Shown here: positions 1-5,917 of the stretch, piece after piece
How positions within the stretch are numbered: position 1 is the stretch's first letter
How the letters are laid out: the number at the start of each line of letters is the position of its first letter
Assembly: GCA_016784945.1 (NCBI GenBank)
Contig: JADHTP010000162.1
Location: forward strand, 1 to 7,238
Length of the DNA: 7,238 nt
Origin: Deltaproteobacteria bacterium
GTDB taxonomy: Bacteria > Myxococcota_A > UBA9042 > DTJE01
Direction: 5' to 3'
Translations under genes and position numbers: made by a program
Notes under the pieces: generated by a model
Told to the model about the DNA's origin: nothing
What the model saw: the letters and a program-made list of their open reading frames with translations, nothing else
Database searches by the model: none

Positions 1-102
1 CTGCCCCGTCCCCGGGCCACGGACACCGATGGCAAGGTGGCGCTTGTCCGCCAGGCCGGCGAATTCGCTCAGTACCTCCAGTCCCACAACGGGCCATTGT
101 AG
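1..102 (+). CDS. 3' end of an unidentified protein-coding gene (partial)
   Basis: Reading from base 1, an open frame of 33 codons runs to a TAG at 100-102 and ends ...EFAQYLQSHNGPL. About four fifths of its third codon positions are G or C, matching the clearly coding genes of the window, so this is more likely a true C-terminus than chance. The piece is too short to assign a family. Its last codons and its stop lie inside the left arm of the inverted repeat at 96-164, so the repeat may have supplied the present C-terminus. The gene is convergent with the esterase lipoprotein that ends at 196. Another + strand frame starting at 29 also stays open to 223 but runs through repeat sequence and has a poor composition, so I prefer frame 1. 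Confidence 0.5.
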   Translation: MPRPRATDTDGKVALVRQAGEFAQYLQSHNGPL

Positions 103-164
103 GGGCGACTCTCCGAGAGTCGCCCTCTGGTACGTGGGACGGTCTGGAGATCGTCCCCTACAAT
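96..164. repeat. Nested inverted repeat with two tandem hairpins (REP/MITE-like)
   Basis: The outer arms ATTGTAGGGG (96-105) and CCCCTACAAT (155-164) are perfect 10-bp inverted repeats. Inside are two hairpins. The first is GGGCGACTCT (103-112) with AGAGTCGCCC (116-125), a perfect 10-bp stem with a 3-base loop. The second is GGGACGGTCT (136-145) with AGATCGTCCC (148-157), which has one G-T pair. The element sits between two convergent genes and includes the stop codon of the left one. It could act as a bidirectional transcription stop, but there is no T-tract, so it is not a standard intrinsic terminator. From memory, GTAGGGG-type palindromes recur in many environmental bacterial genomes, which would fit a dispersed REP-like element; that is not testable here. 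Confidence 0.75.
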
Positions 165-169
165 CCCTG

Positions 170-195
170 AACGATCAACGATCAACGATCAACGA
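170..195. repeat. Heptamer tandem repeat (AACGATC)n
   Basis: Three exact tandem copies of AACGATC (170-176, 177-183, 184-190) are followed by a partial fourth, AACGA. The tract abuts the stop codon (196-198, minus strand) of the esterase gene. The same unit recurs at 6026-6065, and a decayed relative occupies 1377-1432. The function is unknown; the position is intergenic in all three cases. Confidence 0.85.
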
Positions 196-1320
196 CTATT
201 GCCCCGCCTTGACTGCGCAGTAGTCGGGATACCCCGCGGGCAGGCCGCCGGCCACCCAGGGAGACTCGGTCACACCCAGTTTATGACGTTCGAAGAAGCT
301 CAAGAGCTTGCCGCCCCCGTCATTGAACGCCGACGGGATGGTATGGCCCAGGCCGTGGTCGCAATGGATCACGTCGTGTCCGCGACCGTTCAGCCAGGCC
401 ACGTCGTTCTTGCCGCTTAGATCGAACTGGAGGGTGGTGACCATCATGTTGTAGTTGTCGTTGGCGCTGCCGTGGACCAGCAGTTGCGCATAGGTGTTGG
501 TGGTGGTCATTTCGGGCCAGGACACGAACCCTGCCAGCATGCCCAGCGCCTCCACGTTGGGCGGGTTGGAAAAATACACGCCGGAGTAAGTGGCGATGGA
601 GGCGATCATGTCGCCCCGCAGCACACCGAGGAGGTCCGCCATGATGCTGCCGGCCGAGAACCCCACGGCATGGATGCCCGACCAGTCCACGCCGTACTTC
701 TGATCGATGCACTTGAGGACTTCGTCGAAGAGCCGCACCTCCTTGTTGGGCTCGGCGATTGTCAGGATGTCCCAGTCCATGCCGCCCGGAGGCTGTATGT
801 TGGTGTCCTCGGGGGTCACGAGGATGAAGGGGTAGGTCTGGTTCCCCACCTGGTTGGAAAGGAGCCATGCCATGTTGGCCGCCGTGTCACCGAATCCGTG
901 CCAGTTGAAGACCACTGGCCAGGGGCCGCCGGTTTCCGCTCCACCGGGTAGATGGAGCATGAAGGTCCGGGCCACGCCATCCACGTCGAAACCCGTTACC
1001 GTGCCGGCCGCCAGCGCCTGGCACTTGGGATCGGCCGGGCCGGTGTCCTTTCCAGGAATGTCCGGCATGTCGGGGTCGAACACGTCGGTCGCGTCGGAAA
1101 CCACCGGGACATCGGTACCCGGGTCGGGCGTGCCCGGGTCGAAGGGCGCGTTCTCGGGGATGTTGATGTCGCCCAAAGGCTGGTCGCTGCCCTGGTTGTC
1201 CGGATACAGAATCACGTCCTTGGACGTGTCGGCGCCCCCGGTTCCGTCGCCGCTTCCGCAGGCCGCCAGGCCGGTTGCAACAGCCACCGATGCCAGGAGA
1301 ACGAGTGTTCTGTGTTTCAT
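196..1320 (-). CDS. Secreted lipoprotein esterase, PHB depolymerase / feruloyl esterase type
   Basis: Predicted alpha/beta-hydrolase of 374 residues. The start at 1318-1320 is chosen over one 17 codons upstream because AGGAGG lies four bases before it and the protein then begins with a lipoprotein signal (MKHRTLVLL..., lipobox LAAC, Cys21). Residues 22-100 form a Gly/Asp/Pro-rich linker, probably holding the enzyme off the membrane. The catalytic domain (about 105-350) shows the oxyanion-region HGFGD (141-145), the nucleophile elbow GFSAG with Ser222, a probable acid Asp288 in HGSANDNYN and a probable base His326 in GLGHTIPS. This layout fits the Esterase_phb/LpqC-like family, which cleaves ester bonds in polyesters or feruloylated polysaccharides; the substrate cannot be read from sequence. 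Likely cell-envelope or surface located. The gene is divergent from the HD-GYP gene and convergent with the partial gene on the left. Confidence 0.85.
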   Translation of the reverse strand: MKHRTLVLLASVAVATGLAACGSGDGTGGADTSKDVILYPDNQGSDQPLGDINIPENAPFDPGTPDPGTDVPVVSDATDVFDPDMPDIPGKDTGPADPKCQALAAGTVTGFDVDGVARTFMLHLPGGAETGGPWPVVFNWHGFGDTAANMAWLLSNQVGNQTYPFILVTPEDTNIQPPGGMDWDILTIAEPNKEVRLFDEVLKCIDQKYGVDWSGIHAVGFSAGSIMADLLGVLRGDMIASIATYSGVYFSNPPNVEALGMLAGFVSWPEMTTTNTYAQLLVHGSANDNYNMMVTTLQFDLSGKNDVAWLNGRGHDVIHCDHGLGHTIPSAFNDGGGKLLSFFERHKLGVTESPWVAGGLPAGYPDYCAVKAGQ

Positions 1321-1324
1321 GGCT

Positions 1325-1330
1325 CCTCCT
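1325..1330 (-). promoter_or_regulatory. Ribosome binding site of the esterase gene
   Basis: AGGAGG on the minus strand, four bases before the ATG at 1318-1320. It decides the start in favour of the lipoprotein signal peptide over the longer reading frame. Confidence 0.75.
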
Positions 1331-1376
1331 ATCCTGGGGACTATGGTCTTTTTTCGAGCGCCAATCGTCAATAGAC

Positions 1377-1432
1377 GACGTCCTTTGTCCGTTGTCTGCC
1401 GTCAACCGTTTACCGTTAAAGCAATACCGTGT
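1377..1432. repeat. Decayed heptamer tract in the divergent intergenic region
   Basis: Consecutive 7-base words gacgtcc, tttgtcc, gttgtct, gccgtca, accgttt, accgtta, aagcaat, accgtgt keep GT at positions 4-5 in seven of eight units. On the minus strand they read as AACGGTA/AACGGTT-like words, related to the AACGATC units at 170 and 6026. The tract lies in the gap between the esterase and HD-GYP start codons. Further left (1363-1376) the periodicity is lost. Confidence 0.55.
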
Positions 1433-1443
1433 ACCTTTCTTTC

Positions 1444-1449
1444 AGGGGG
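1444..1449 (+). promoter_or_regulatory. Ribosome binding site deciding the HD-GYP start
   Basis: AGGGGG is followed by six bases and then GTG at 1456. The alternative upstream GTG at 1429 has no such site and lies within the heptamer-derived sequence, so 1456 is preferred. Confidence 0.7.
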
Positions 1450-1455
1450 TGTCCA

Positions 1456-2502
1456 GTGACGGACGAGGCCCGGTTCGAAAAGGCCCGCAAGGACGCCGAA
1501 GAAGTGCGCCGGCGGTTCGAGGACCATGACCCCGGCACCTTTCAACACAGCGTTCGCGTGGCGAATTGGGCCGTACTCCTGGCCGGCCAGGTCCCCGGGG
1601 TCTCGCAAAACCGGTTGCGCCGCCTGGGAATCACGGCGCTGCTCCACGATTACGGCAAGACATTCCTCGATTCCGACCTCCTTCACAAGACCGGCCTGCT
1701 GGATACGGCCGACCGGGAAAAGATCGAACAACACCCCGTTATGGGGGCCGAAAATCTGCCAATTTCCAGGGAATTTGTGGAACCGGACGGGATTCGGTGG
1801 CACCACAAGCATTTCGACGGTGGCGGGTATCCCGAGGGACCCTTGAAGGGAATCGAACTTCCCCTGGAGGCCCGCCTCATTGCAACGGCGGATGTTTTCG
1901 ACGCACTGACATCCGTGCGGCCCTACCGGGGCAGGGCCGATCCCTATACACCGGCTGACGCCCTTCAACTCATGCGGGATCTGGCAGGGACTCAGCTGGA
2001 CCCCAGCCTGGTGGGACTGTTCGCCACTGTCTATCGACTGGAGTGCGACAGGGTGGGAGGTGAAGCGGGGGCCCGCACGCTGCAGGTCCTCAGTGTCATC
2101 GGCCAGGAGGTGGACCGGGCCCGGAACCTGCTCATGACGGAGATCGGCCCCTTCAATCCCCGGGATCCGCTGGAAGGGAAGAAAACCGACCCCCGACTGG
2201 TGGACAGGCTGGTCAGCGGGCTGGTGCGGACGAACATCGACCCGCAATCGGCGCTCAACATCGCCCGGTACGTCCTGCGCCTGAGGCAGGAAGAAACCTT
2301 CGATTCGTCGGAGCTCGCGGGGCCACCGCGCAAGGCGACCACACCGCCCGGGGGATTTTCCCACCACATGGAGGTCATCCTCACTCTGAAGCGGATGCCT
2401 TCCCGGTCGAAATACATGAGCGTGGTGGTGTTCATGGGGCAACTGTGGCTCTGCGTGGGCGAACGCAGGGGAGGCGCTTTCGAGGTGAGGCTTGCGAGGT
2501 AG
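1456..2502 (+). CDS. HD-GYP domain protein, probable cyclic-di-nucleotide phosphodiesterase
   Basis: Protein of 348 residues with a GTG start. Residues 20-190 form an HD-GYP domain. The visible metal and signature residues are H31 in DPGTFQHSVRVA, H64-D65 and K68 in LLHDYGK, H93 in EQHPVMGAE, H116-H117 and D121 in RWHHKHFDGGGYPEG, the GYP triad 124-126, and D146 in ATADVFDALTSVRPYRG. Members of this family hydrolyse c-di-GMP (some act on cGAMP). All core residues are present, so activity is plausible. The glutamate of the common HHE motif is lysine here (HHK, residue 118). There is no receiver, PAS or transmembrane segment, so the protein is cytoplasmic and lacks the usual N-terminal sensor. 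Residues 195-348 form a C-terminal extension I do not recognise, ending with a hydrophobic strand-like stretch VVVFMGQLWLCVG. A signal-peptide ORF follows after 11 bases. Confidence 0.88.
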   Translation: MTDEARFEKARKDAEEVRRRFEDHDPGTFQHSVRVANWAVLLAGQVPGVSQNRLRRLGITALLHDYGKTFLDSDLLHKTGLLDTADREKIEQHPVMGAENLPISREFVEPDGIRWHHKHFDGGGYPEGPLKGIELPLEARLIATADVFDALTSVRPYRGRADPYTPADALQLMRDLAGTQLDPSLVGLFATVYRLECDRVGGEAGARTLQVLSVIGQEVDRARNLLMTEIGPFNPRDPLEGKKTDPRLVDRLVSGLVRTNIDPQSALNIARYVLRLRQEETFDSSELAGPPRKATTPPGGFSHHMEVILTLKRMPSRSKYMSVVVFMGQLWLCVGERRGGAFEVRLAR

Positions 2503-2506
2503 GGGG
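2501..2506 (+). promoter_or_regulatory. Ribosome binding site of the short signal-peptide ORF
   Basis: AGGGGG overlaps the HD-GYP stop codon and stands seven bases before GTG at 2514. It is the same type of site with similar spacing as the one used by the HD-GYP gene, which argues that the short ORF was a real gene start. Confidence 0.5.
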
Positions 2507-2513
2507 TGGCACG

Positions 2514-2621
2514 GTGCGCAATCTTGTCTTGCCGGGACTTTCCGTGTGGTTGTGGGCCGGGCCGGCCTGGGGTGAAGTGACGGTTGTCATTTTCCTGGTC
2601 AGAAGATTAACTAATGCTTGA
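2514..2621 (+). pseudogene. Signal-peptide-bearing ORF, probably the truncated start of an exported protein
   Basis: A GTG-started frame of 35 codons begins 11 bases after the HD-GYP stop with an AGGGGG ribosome binding site. The first residues, MRNLVLPGLSVWLWAGPAWG, look like a Sec signal peptide: a short basic n-region, a hydrophobic core, and a possible signal peptidase I site after AWG or in AGPAWG|EV. The frame then runs into VTVVIFLVRRLTNA and stops at TGA 2619-2621, just past the ATG of the sirtuin gene in another frame. Base composition drops sharply near 2587. I infer that this is the 5' remnant of an exported-protein gene cut off where the sirtuin gene starts. It could instead be a short leader peptide or chance. 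Confidence 0.4.
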
Positions 2622-3444
2622 AGAAATATATCAAAGTGTGTCTGAAACACTAAGGAAAGCGGAAGCCATAATTGTGACATCCGGCGCGGGAATGGGTGTG
2701 GACTCCGGCCTGCCCGACTTCCGGGGCGACCAGGGTTTCTGGCGGGCGTATCCACCGTACGAGCGGCTGAACATCTCGTTCGTGGACGCGGCCAATCCCA
2801 GGCATTTCGGCGATGACCCCGCCTTTGGCTGGGGATTCTACGGTCACCGGACGAACCTGTACCGCGACACGGTGCCACACGCCGGTTTCGGGATCATCCA
2901 TTCGTGGATCGAACGCCTGGACCTGGACTGGTTCGTGGTCACCTCCAACGTGGACGGGCAGTTCCAGAAGGCGGGATTCGCCGCCGACAGGGTCCTGGAG
3001 GTCCACGGGTCCATCCATCATCTCCAGTGCACCGTGCCTTGCGGTTCGACAATCCGGGACAACACCGAGTCCTTCGGCGTCGACCTGGACACCATGCGAT
3101 CGCGGCAGGTGCCCCGGTGCCCCGACTGCGGCGCAGTGGCCCGTCCCAACATCCTGATGTTCGGCGACTGGTCCTGGCTGGGGCACCGCACCGAGGAGCA
3201 GGGACGGCGCTTCGAGGCCTTTCTGTCCACCCATGACCACAGCCGCCTGGTGGTGCTCGAAATGGGGGCGGGCACGGGCATCCCCACGATCCGTCACCTG
3301 GGCGAAAGGATCTGTGCGCGGCGGGACGCGCTGCTGGTCCGCATCAATCCACGGGAACCGGAGGCGGGTGGCACGCACGCTTCTCTGCCCGTGGGCGCCC
3401 TGGAGGGACTCCGCGGTATCGACAGGGCGCTCGGTGGTGGCTAG
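2614..3444 (+). CDS. SIR2-family NAD-dependent protein deacylase (sirtuin)
   Basis: Protein of 276 residues, a usual length for a bacterial sirtuin. The ATG at 2614 is the first possible start (in-frame TAA at 2608); its ribosome binding site is weak. Visible motifs in order are the NAD-binding GAGMGVDSGLPDFRG (24-38), TSNVDGQFQKAG (110-121), the catalytic His131 in LEVHGS, a Zn-binding pair Cys139/Cys143, a second pair Cys169/Cys172 in CPDCG, RPNILMFGDWSW (177-188), the Rossmann-loop GAGTGIPTIR (218-227) and RINPREP near 243. The family removes acyl groups from lysines using NAD, releasing nicotinamide and O-acyl-ADP-ribose, in the cytoplasm. The usual TQN of the nicotinamide pocket is TSN here, and FGE is FGD. 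The first 60 bases are about 35% GC against about 72% for the next 60. The gene is convergent with the kinase-coupled small gene; the two stop codons overlap in CTAG (3441-3444). Confidence 0.85.
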   Translation: MLEEIYQSVSETLRKAEAIIVTSGAGMGVDSGLPDFRGDQGFWRAYPPYERLNISFVDAANPRHFGDDPAFGWGFYGHRTNLYRDTVPHAGFGIIHSWIERLDLDWFVVTSNVDGQFQKAGFAADRVLEVHGSIHHLQCTVPCGSTIRDNTESFGVDLDTMRSRQVPRCPDCGAVARPNILMFGDWSWLGHRTEEQGRRFEAFLSTHDHSRLVVLEMGAGTGIPTIRHLGERICARRDALLVRINPREPEAGGTHASLPVGALEGLRGIDRALGGG

Positions 3445-3710
3445 AGGCTTTTTTCGATCTCGATGCGCTTGTCAGGGGAAGGTCGCCGACGAAGTAGTTC
3501 ACCACGTCCAGGATGGCCTGGTTGGAGTCCGGTCGTCCTCCTTCATCGAGACGGGCAGCTTGATCAGGAACGTGGTTTCCTTGTCGATCTCGGACCCCAC
3601 GCCGCTCTCGCCGGCCATCTTTTCCACCAGCATCTTGCAGACCGTCGGTCCCAACCCATGGAGGCGTAGGCAAGCAGGTCCTGGAAGAAGTGCATGGTAT
3701 TGCGGAACAT
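3441..3710 (-). pseudogene. Kinase-coupled 90-codon gene interrupted by three frameshifts
   Basis: The minus strand ATG at 3708-3710 overlaps the kinase stop by one base (TGATG) and has AAGGA six bases upstream. The reading starts MFRNTMHFFQDLLAYASMG (to about 3655). It shifts to a second frame, LGPTVCKMLVEKMAGESGVG... with ETTFLIKLPVSMKEDD, to about 3532. A third frame, DSNQAILDVVNYFVGDLP, covers about 3529-3476, and a fourth segment, DKRIEIEKSL, ends at TAG 3441-3443. Each segment has strong third-position G/C, and each shift equals one missing base. Restoring three bases gives 90 codons plus stop. So this is either a recently broken gene or an intact gene with sequencing errors. I do not recognise the family. 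The middle segment faintly resembles the end of a histidine-kinase ATPase domain (GLG...CKMLVEKM...TTF.IKLPV), possibly by chance. Coupling suggests it works with the kinase. Confidence 0.6.
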
Positions 3711-5917
3711 CAGCTTTCCTTGTCACGATCGAGCACGGAACGAACCCCTTGGGCCAGCCGTTCAGGGGTAAAGGGCTTCTGCAGGAACGCGGCGCCGGCG
3801 ACCCCGATCCCGCTCCTGGCCGTCTCCTGGTCCGTATAGCCCGAGATGAAGAGCACGGGCAGGTCCGGCCTCTCGGACCGCAGTCTTTCGGCCAGGTCCC
3901 TGCCGTTCATTTCGGGCATGATCACGTCGGTCAGCAGCAGGTCCACCCGGGCCTTGTCTTCTTCGAAAACCGCCAGTGCTTCCAAGCCATTGGACGCCTC
4001 CAGGACCTCGTATCCCAGGCCTTCGAGCACCTTTCGCGCCAGGCCACGCACGGTGCCTTCGTCCTCCGCGAGGAGGATCGTCTCGGTCCCCAGGATGGGC
4101 AGCGCCACCGGCGCCACGGACCGGGGGCGTGGTCGGGATGCCTGGGATCTGGGCAGGAACACCTGGAAAGAGGTGCCCGACTCCGGCCGGCTGTGCACAC
4201 GGATGGTGCCGCCGCTCTGCTGGACGATGCCATAGACGGTGGACAGGCCCAACCCGGTTCCTTTTCCGGGTTCCTTGGTGGTGAAGAACGGCTCGAACAG
4301 GTGGGACTGGACCTCGTCGTCCATGCCCGCCCCCGTGTCCTTCACCGATAGCATCACGTACATGCCCGACTCCACTTCCAGGGGTTCCCGTGTGGGCGTC
4401 CCGTCCAGGTCGACGTTCATGGTCTCCAGGCGCAGTTTCCCGCCTTCGGGCATGGCGTCCCGGGCGTTCACCACCAGGTTGACGATGACCTGTTCCATCT
4501 GGGCCTGATCCGCCTTGACCATGCCCAGATCCGGCGCCAGCCGGGCGGTCAGCACCACGTCTTCGCCGATGAGGCGGTGAAGCATGGCCTCCATGCCGGT
4601 CACGATGCGGTTCAGGTCCAGGTTGGTCGGTTCGAGAACTTGGCGGCGGCTGAAGGCCAGGAGCTGGGACGTGAGCAGCTCTGCACGTTTTCCGGCCCGG
4701 GTGATCTCTTCGATCCCGCTGCGGCGTGGGTCGTCTTTTCCTGTCTGTTCCAGCAGCAGGGTGCTGAAACCCAGGATGGCCGTGAGCAGGTTGTTGAAGT
4801 CGTGTGCCACGCCGCCCGCAAGCCGACCCAGCGCTTCCATCTTGCGGGAGGTCTGCAACTGTTGTTCGAGGTCCTCGGCGTGCTTGCGTTCGGTGATGTC
4901 GTGGAAGACGGTCAGCACGGCCTCCTTGCCCTGGAAAGTGATGGGGGCGGCCACGGTTTCCACGTCGAAGGGTTCCCCGCCTTTCCGTACGTAGACCGTC
5001 TCCATCAGTTCCACTGGTTCGTGCAGTTCCGTGACGCGCCGGGTGCGCTCGATGGCGGCTTCCCGGTAGTCGGGATGGACGTAGTTTATGATGGCCTGGC
5101 CAACGAAGACATCGGGCGAGTCTTCCCCGAAAAGGCGGGCCGCGGCTGGATTGGCGAACAGGCCCTTGTCGCTGCGGTGGACGGCGATGCCGAAGGGCGA
5201 AAGCTCTACCAGGAATCGGTATCTCTCCTCGCTGTTCCTCAGTTCCGACTCGGCGTTCTTCCGGGCGGTGACGTCCTCGATGATGCCTTCGTAGTAAAGT
5301 ACCTGGCCGGACGCGTTGCGTATGGCGGAAGCGTTTTCACGAACATAGCGCAGGGAGCCGTCCTTCATTGTCCAGGCCATTTCCAGACCCCGGACGCCGC
5401 CGTCGCGTTCCACGAGTTCCTTGAATCGCGACCGTTCGTAGGTCGGCCCGAACCCTTCCTTTTCGAGGTCACGACCTGCCAGGTCCTTCATTGACGCGTA
5501 GCCCAGCATCTGCACGAGGGCCGGGTTTGCCATGATCACCCGGCCGTCCGGGGTGGTCCGGTAGATGCCCACGTGGGCGTTTTCGAACATCTTGCGGTAG
5601 CGTCTCTCGCTTTCCTCACGGGCACGGGTGGCCTTCCTCGCGGTCTCGAACAATGGGCGCATAAGCAGGAGGCCCGCGTTGACCGCCATGAACACCAGGA
5701 GCACCAGCAGTTCCGCGGCCAGCTCGGGCAGGGAATAGTCGCCTTCTCCCGTCCGGGTGAACAGCCGGATGGCATGGTAGACCGAGGCGCCGCCCAGGGC
5801 GCCGGCGATGAGCATGGGGACCGGGCTCCGTCCCGTGAACCGCCTGATTCGCAAGGCCAGAATGGCTGCCGACAGGGCCAGAAGGCTGGTAGCGGCGATG
5901 ACCGCCTCGATCAGCAT
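3710..5917 (-). CDS. Membrane hybrid histidine kinase (3 TM, PAS-PAS-HisKA-HATPase-REC)
   Basis: Protein of 735 residues starting at ATG 5915-5917 after GGGGAG. Residues 1-90 hold about three hydrophobic segments (3-23, 34-52, 66-88) with no large periplasmic loop, so the membrane part itself may sense. A short basic coiled segment leads to PAS domain 1 (about 104-218, ending EGIIEDVTARKNAE) and PAS domain 2 (about 230-345, ending FHDITERKHAE). The HisKA domain carries phospho-acceptor His372 in GGVAHDFNNLL. The ATPase domain shows the N box NLVVNARDAMPEG (480-492), G1 DTGAGM (527-532), F box FEPFFTTK (541-548) and G2 GKGTGLGLS (551-559). The REC domain (about 612-730) has acidic Asp618/Glu619/Asp619-region residues in LLAEDE, phospho-acceptor Asp664 in LLTDVIMPEMNG, Ser692 in FISGYT and Lys714 in FLQKPF. 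All catalytic residues are present. The stimulus and the downstream acceptor are not visible; no output regulator is adjacent. The gene is translationally coupled to the broken small gene. Confidence 0.93.
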   Translation of the reverse strand: MLIEAVIAATSLLALSAAILALRIRRFTGRSPVPMLIAGALGGASVYHAIRLFTRTGEGDYSLPELAAELLVLLVFMAVNAGLLLMRPLFETARKATRAREESERRYRKMFENAHVGIYRTTPDGRVIMANPALVQMLGYASMKDLAGRDLEKEGFGPTYERSRFKELVERDGGVRGLEMAWTMKDGSLRYVRENASAIRNASGQVLYYEGIIEDVTARKNAESELRNSEERYRFLVELSPFGIAVHRSDKGLFANPAAARLFGEDSPDVFVGQAIINYVHPDYREAAIERTRRVTELHEPVELMETVYVRKGGEPFDVETVAAPITFQGKEAVLTVFHDITERKHAEDLEQQLQTSRKMEALGRLAGGVAHDFNNLLTAILGFSTLLLEQTGKDDPRRSGIEEITRAGKRAELLTSQLLAFSRRQVLEPTNLDLNRIVTGMEAMLHRLIGEDVVLTARLAPDLGMVKADQAQMEQVIVNLVVNARDAMPEGGKLRLETMNVDLDGTPTREPLEVESGMYVMLSVKDTGAGMDDEVQSHLFEPFFTTKEPGKGTGLGLSTVYGIVQQSGGTIRVHSRPESGTSFQVFLPRSQASRPRPRSVAPVALPILGTETILLAEDEGTVRGLARKVLEGLGYEVLEASNGLEALAVFEEDKARVDLLLTDVIMPEMNGRDLAERLRSERPDLPVLFISGYTDQETARSGIGVAGAAFLQKPFTPERLAQGVRSVLDRDKES
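3717..3721 (-). promoter_or_regulatory. Ribosome binding site inside the kinase 3' end
   Basis: AAGGA on the minus strand, six bases before the ATG of the broken small gene and inside the last codons of the kinase gene. With the TGATG overlap it supports translational coupling and shows that the small gene has a real start rather than being a tail of the kinase. Confidence 0.6.

Noticed and set aside
96..195. Possible CRISPR array from the heptamers and palindromes
   Set aside because: The units are 7 bp with no spacers, and the palindromes differ from each other; there are no cas genes.
472..951. 159-codon + strand frame opposite the esterase
   Set aside because: It is antisense to the esterase catalytic core; the GFSAG, HGFGD and GLGH motifs all belong to the minus-strand reading.
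1402..2442. 346-codon minus-strand frame opposite the HD-GYP gene
   Set aside because: The + strand frame carries the full set of HD-GYP motifs and a good ribosome binding site; the antisense frame is a GC-driven shadow.
2506..2519. TGGCAC followed by GC, like a sigma-54 promoter
   Set aside because: The GC falls two bases too close to fit the -24/-12 spacing, and the stretch overlaps the ribosome binding site of the short ORF.
3233..4351. 372-codon + strand frame spanning the sirtuin end and the kinase
   Set aside because: It crosses two well-supported genes in the wrong frame or strand; its low-complexity Arg/Gly/Ser content is typical of a shadow frame in GC-rich DNA.
4577..5494. Long + strand frame of 305 codons opposite the kinase
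   Set aside because: It is a mirror frame of the minus-strand kinase gene, whose PAS and kinase motifs are unambiguous; no family features are seen in the + strand product.
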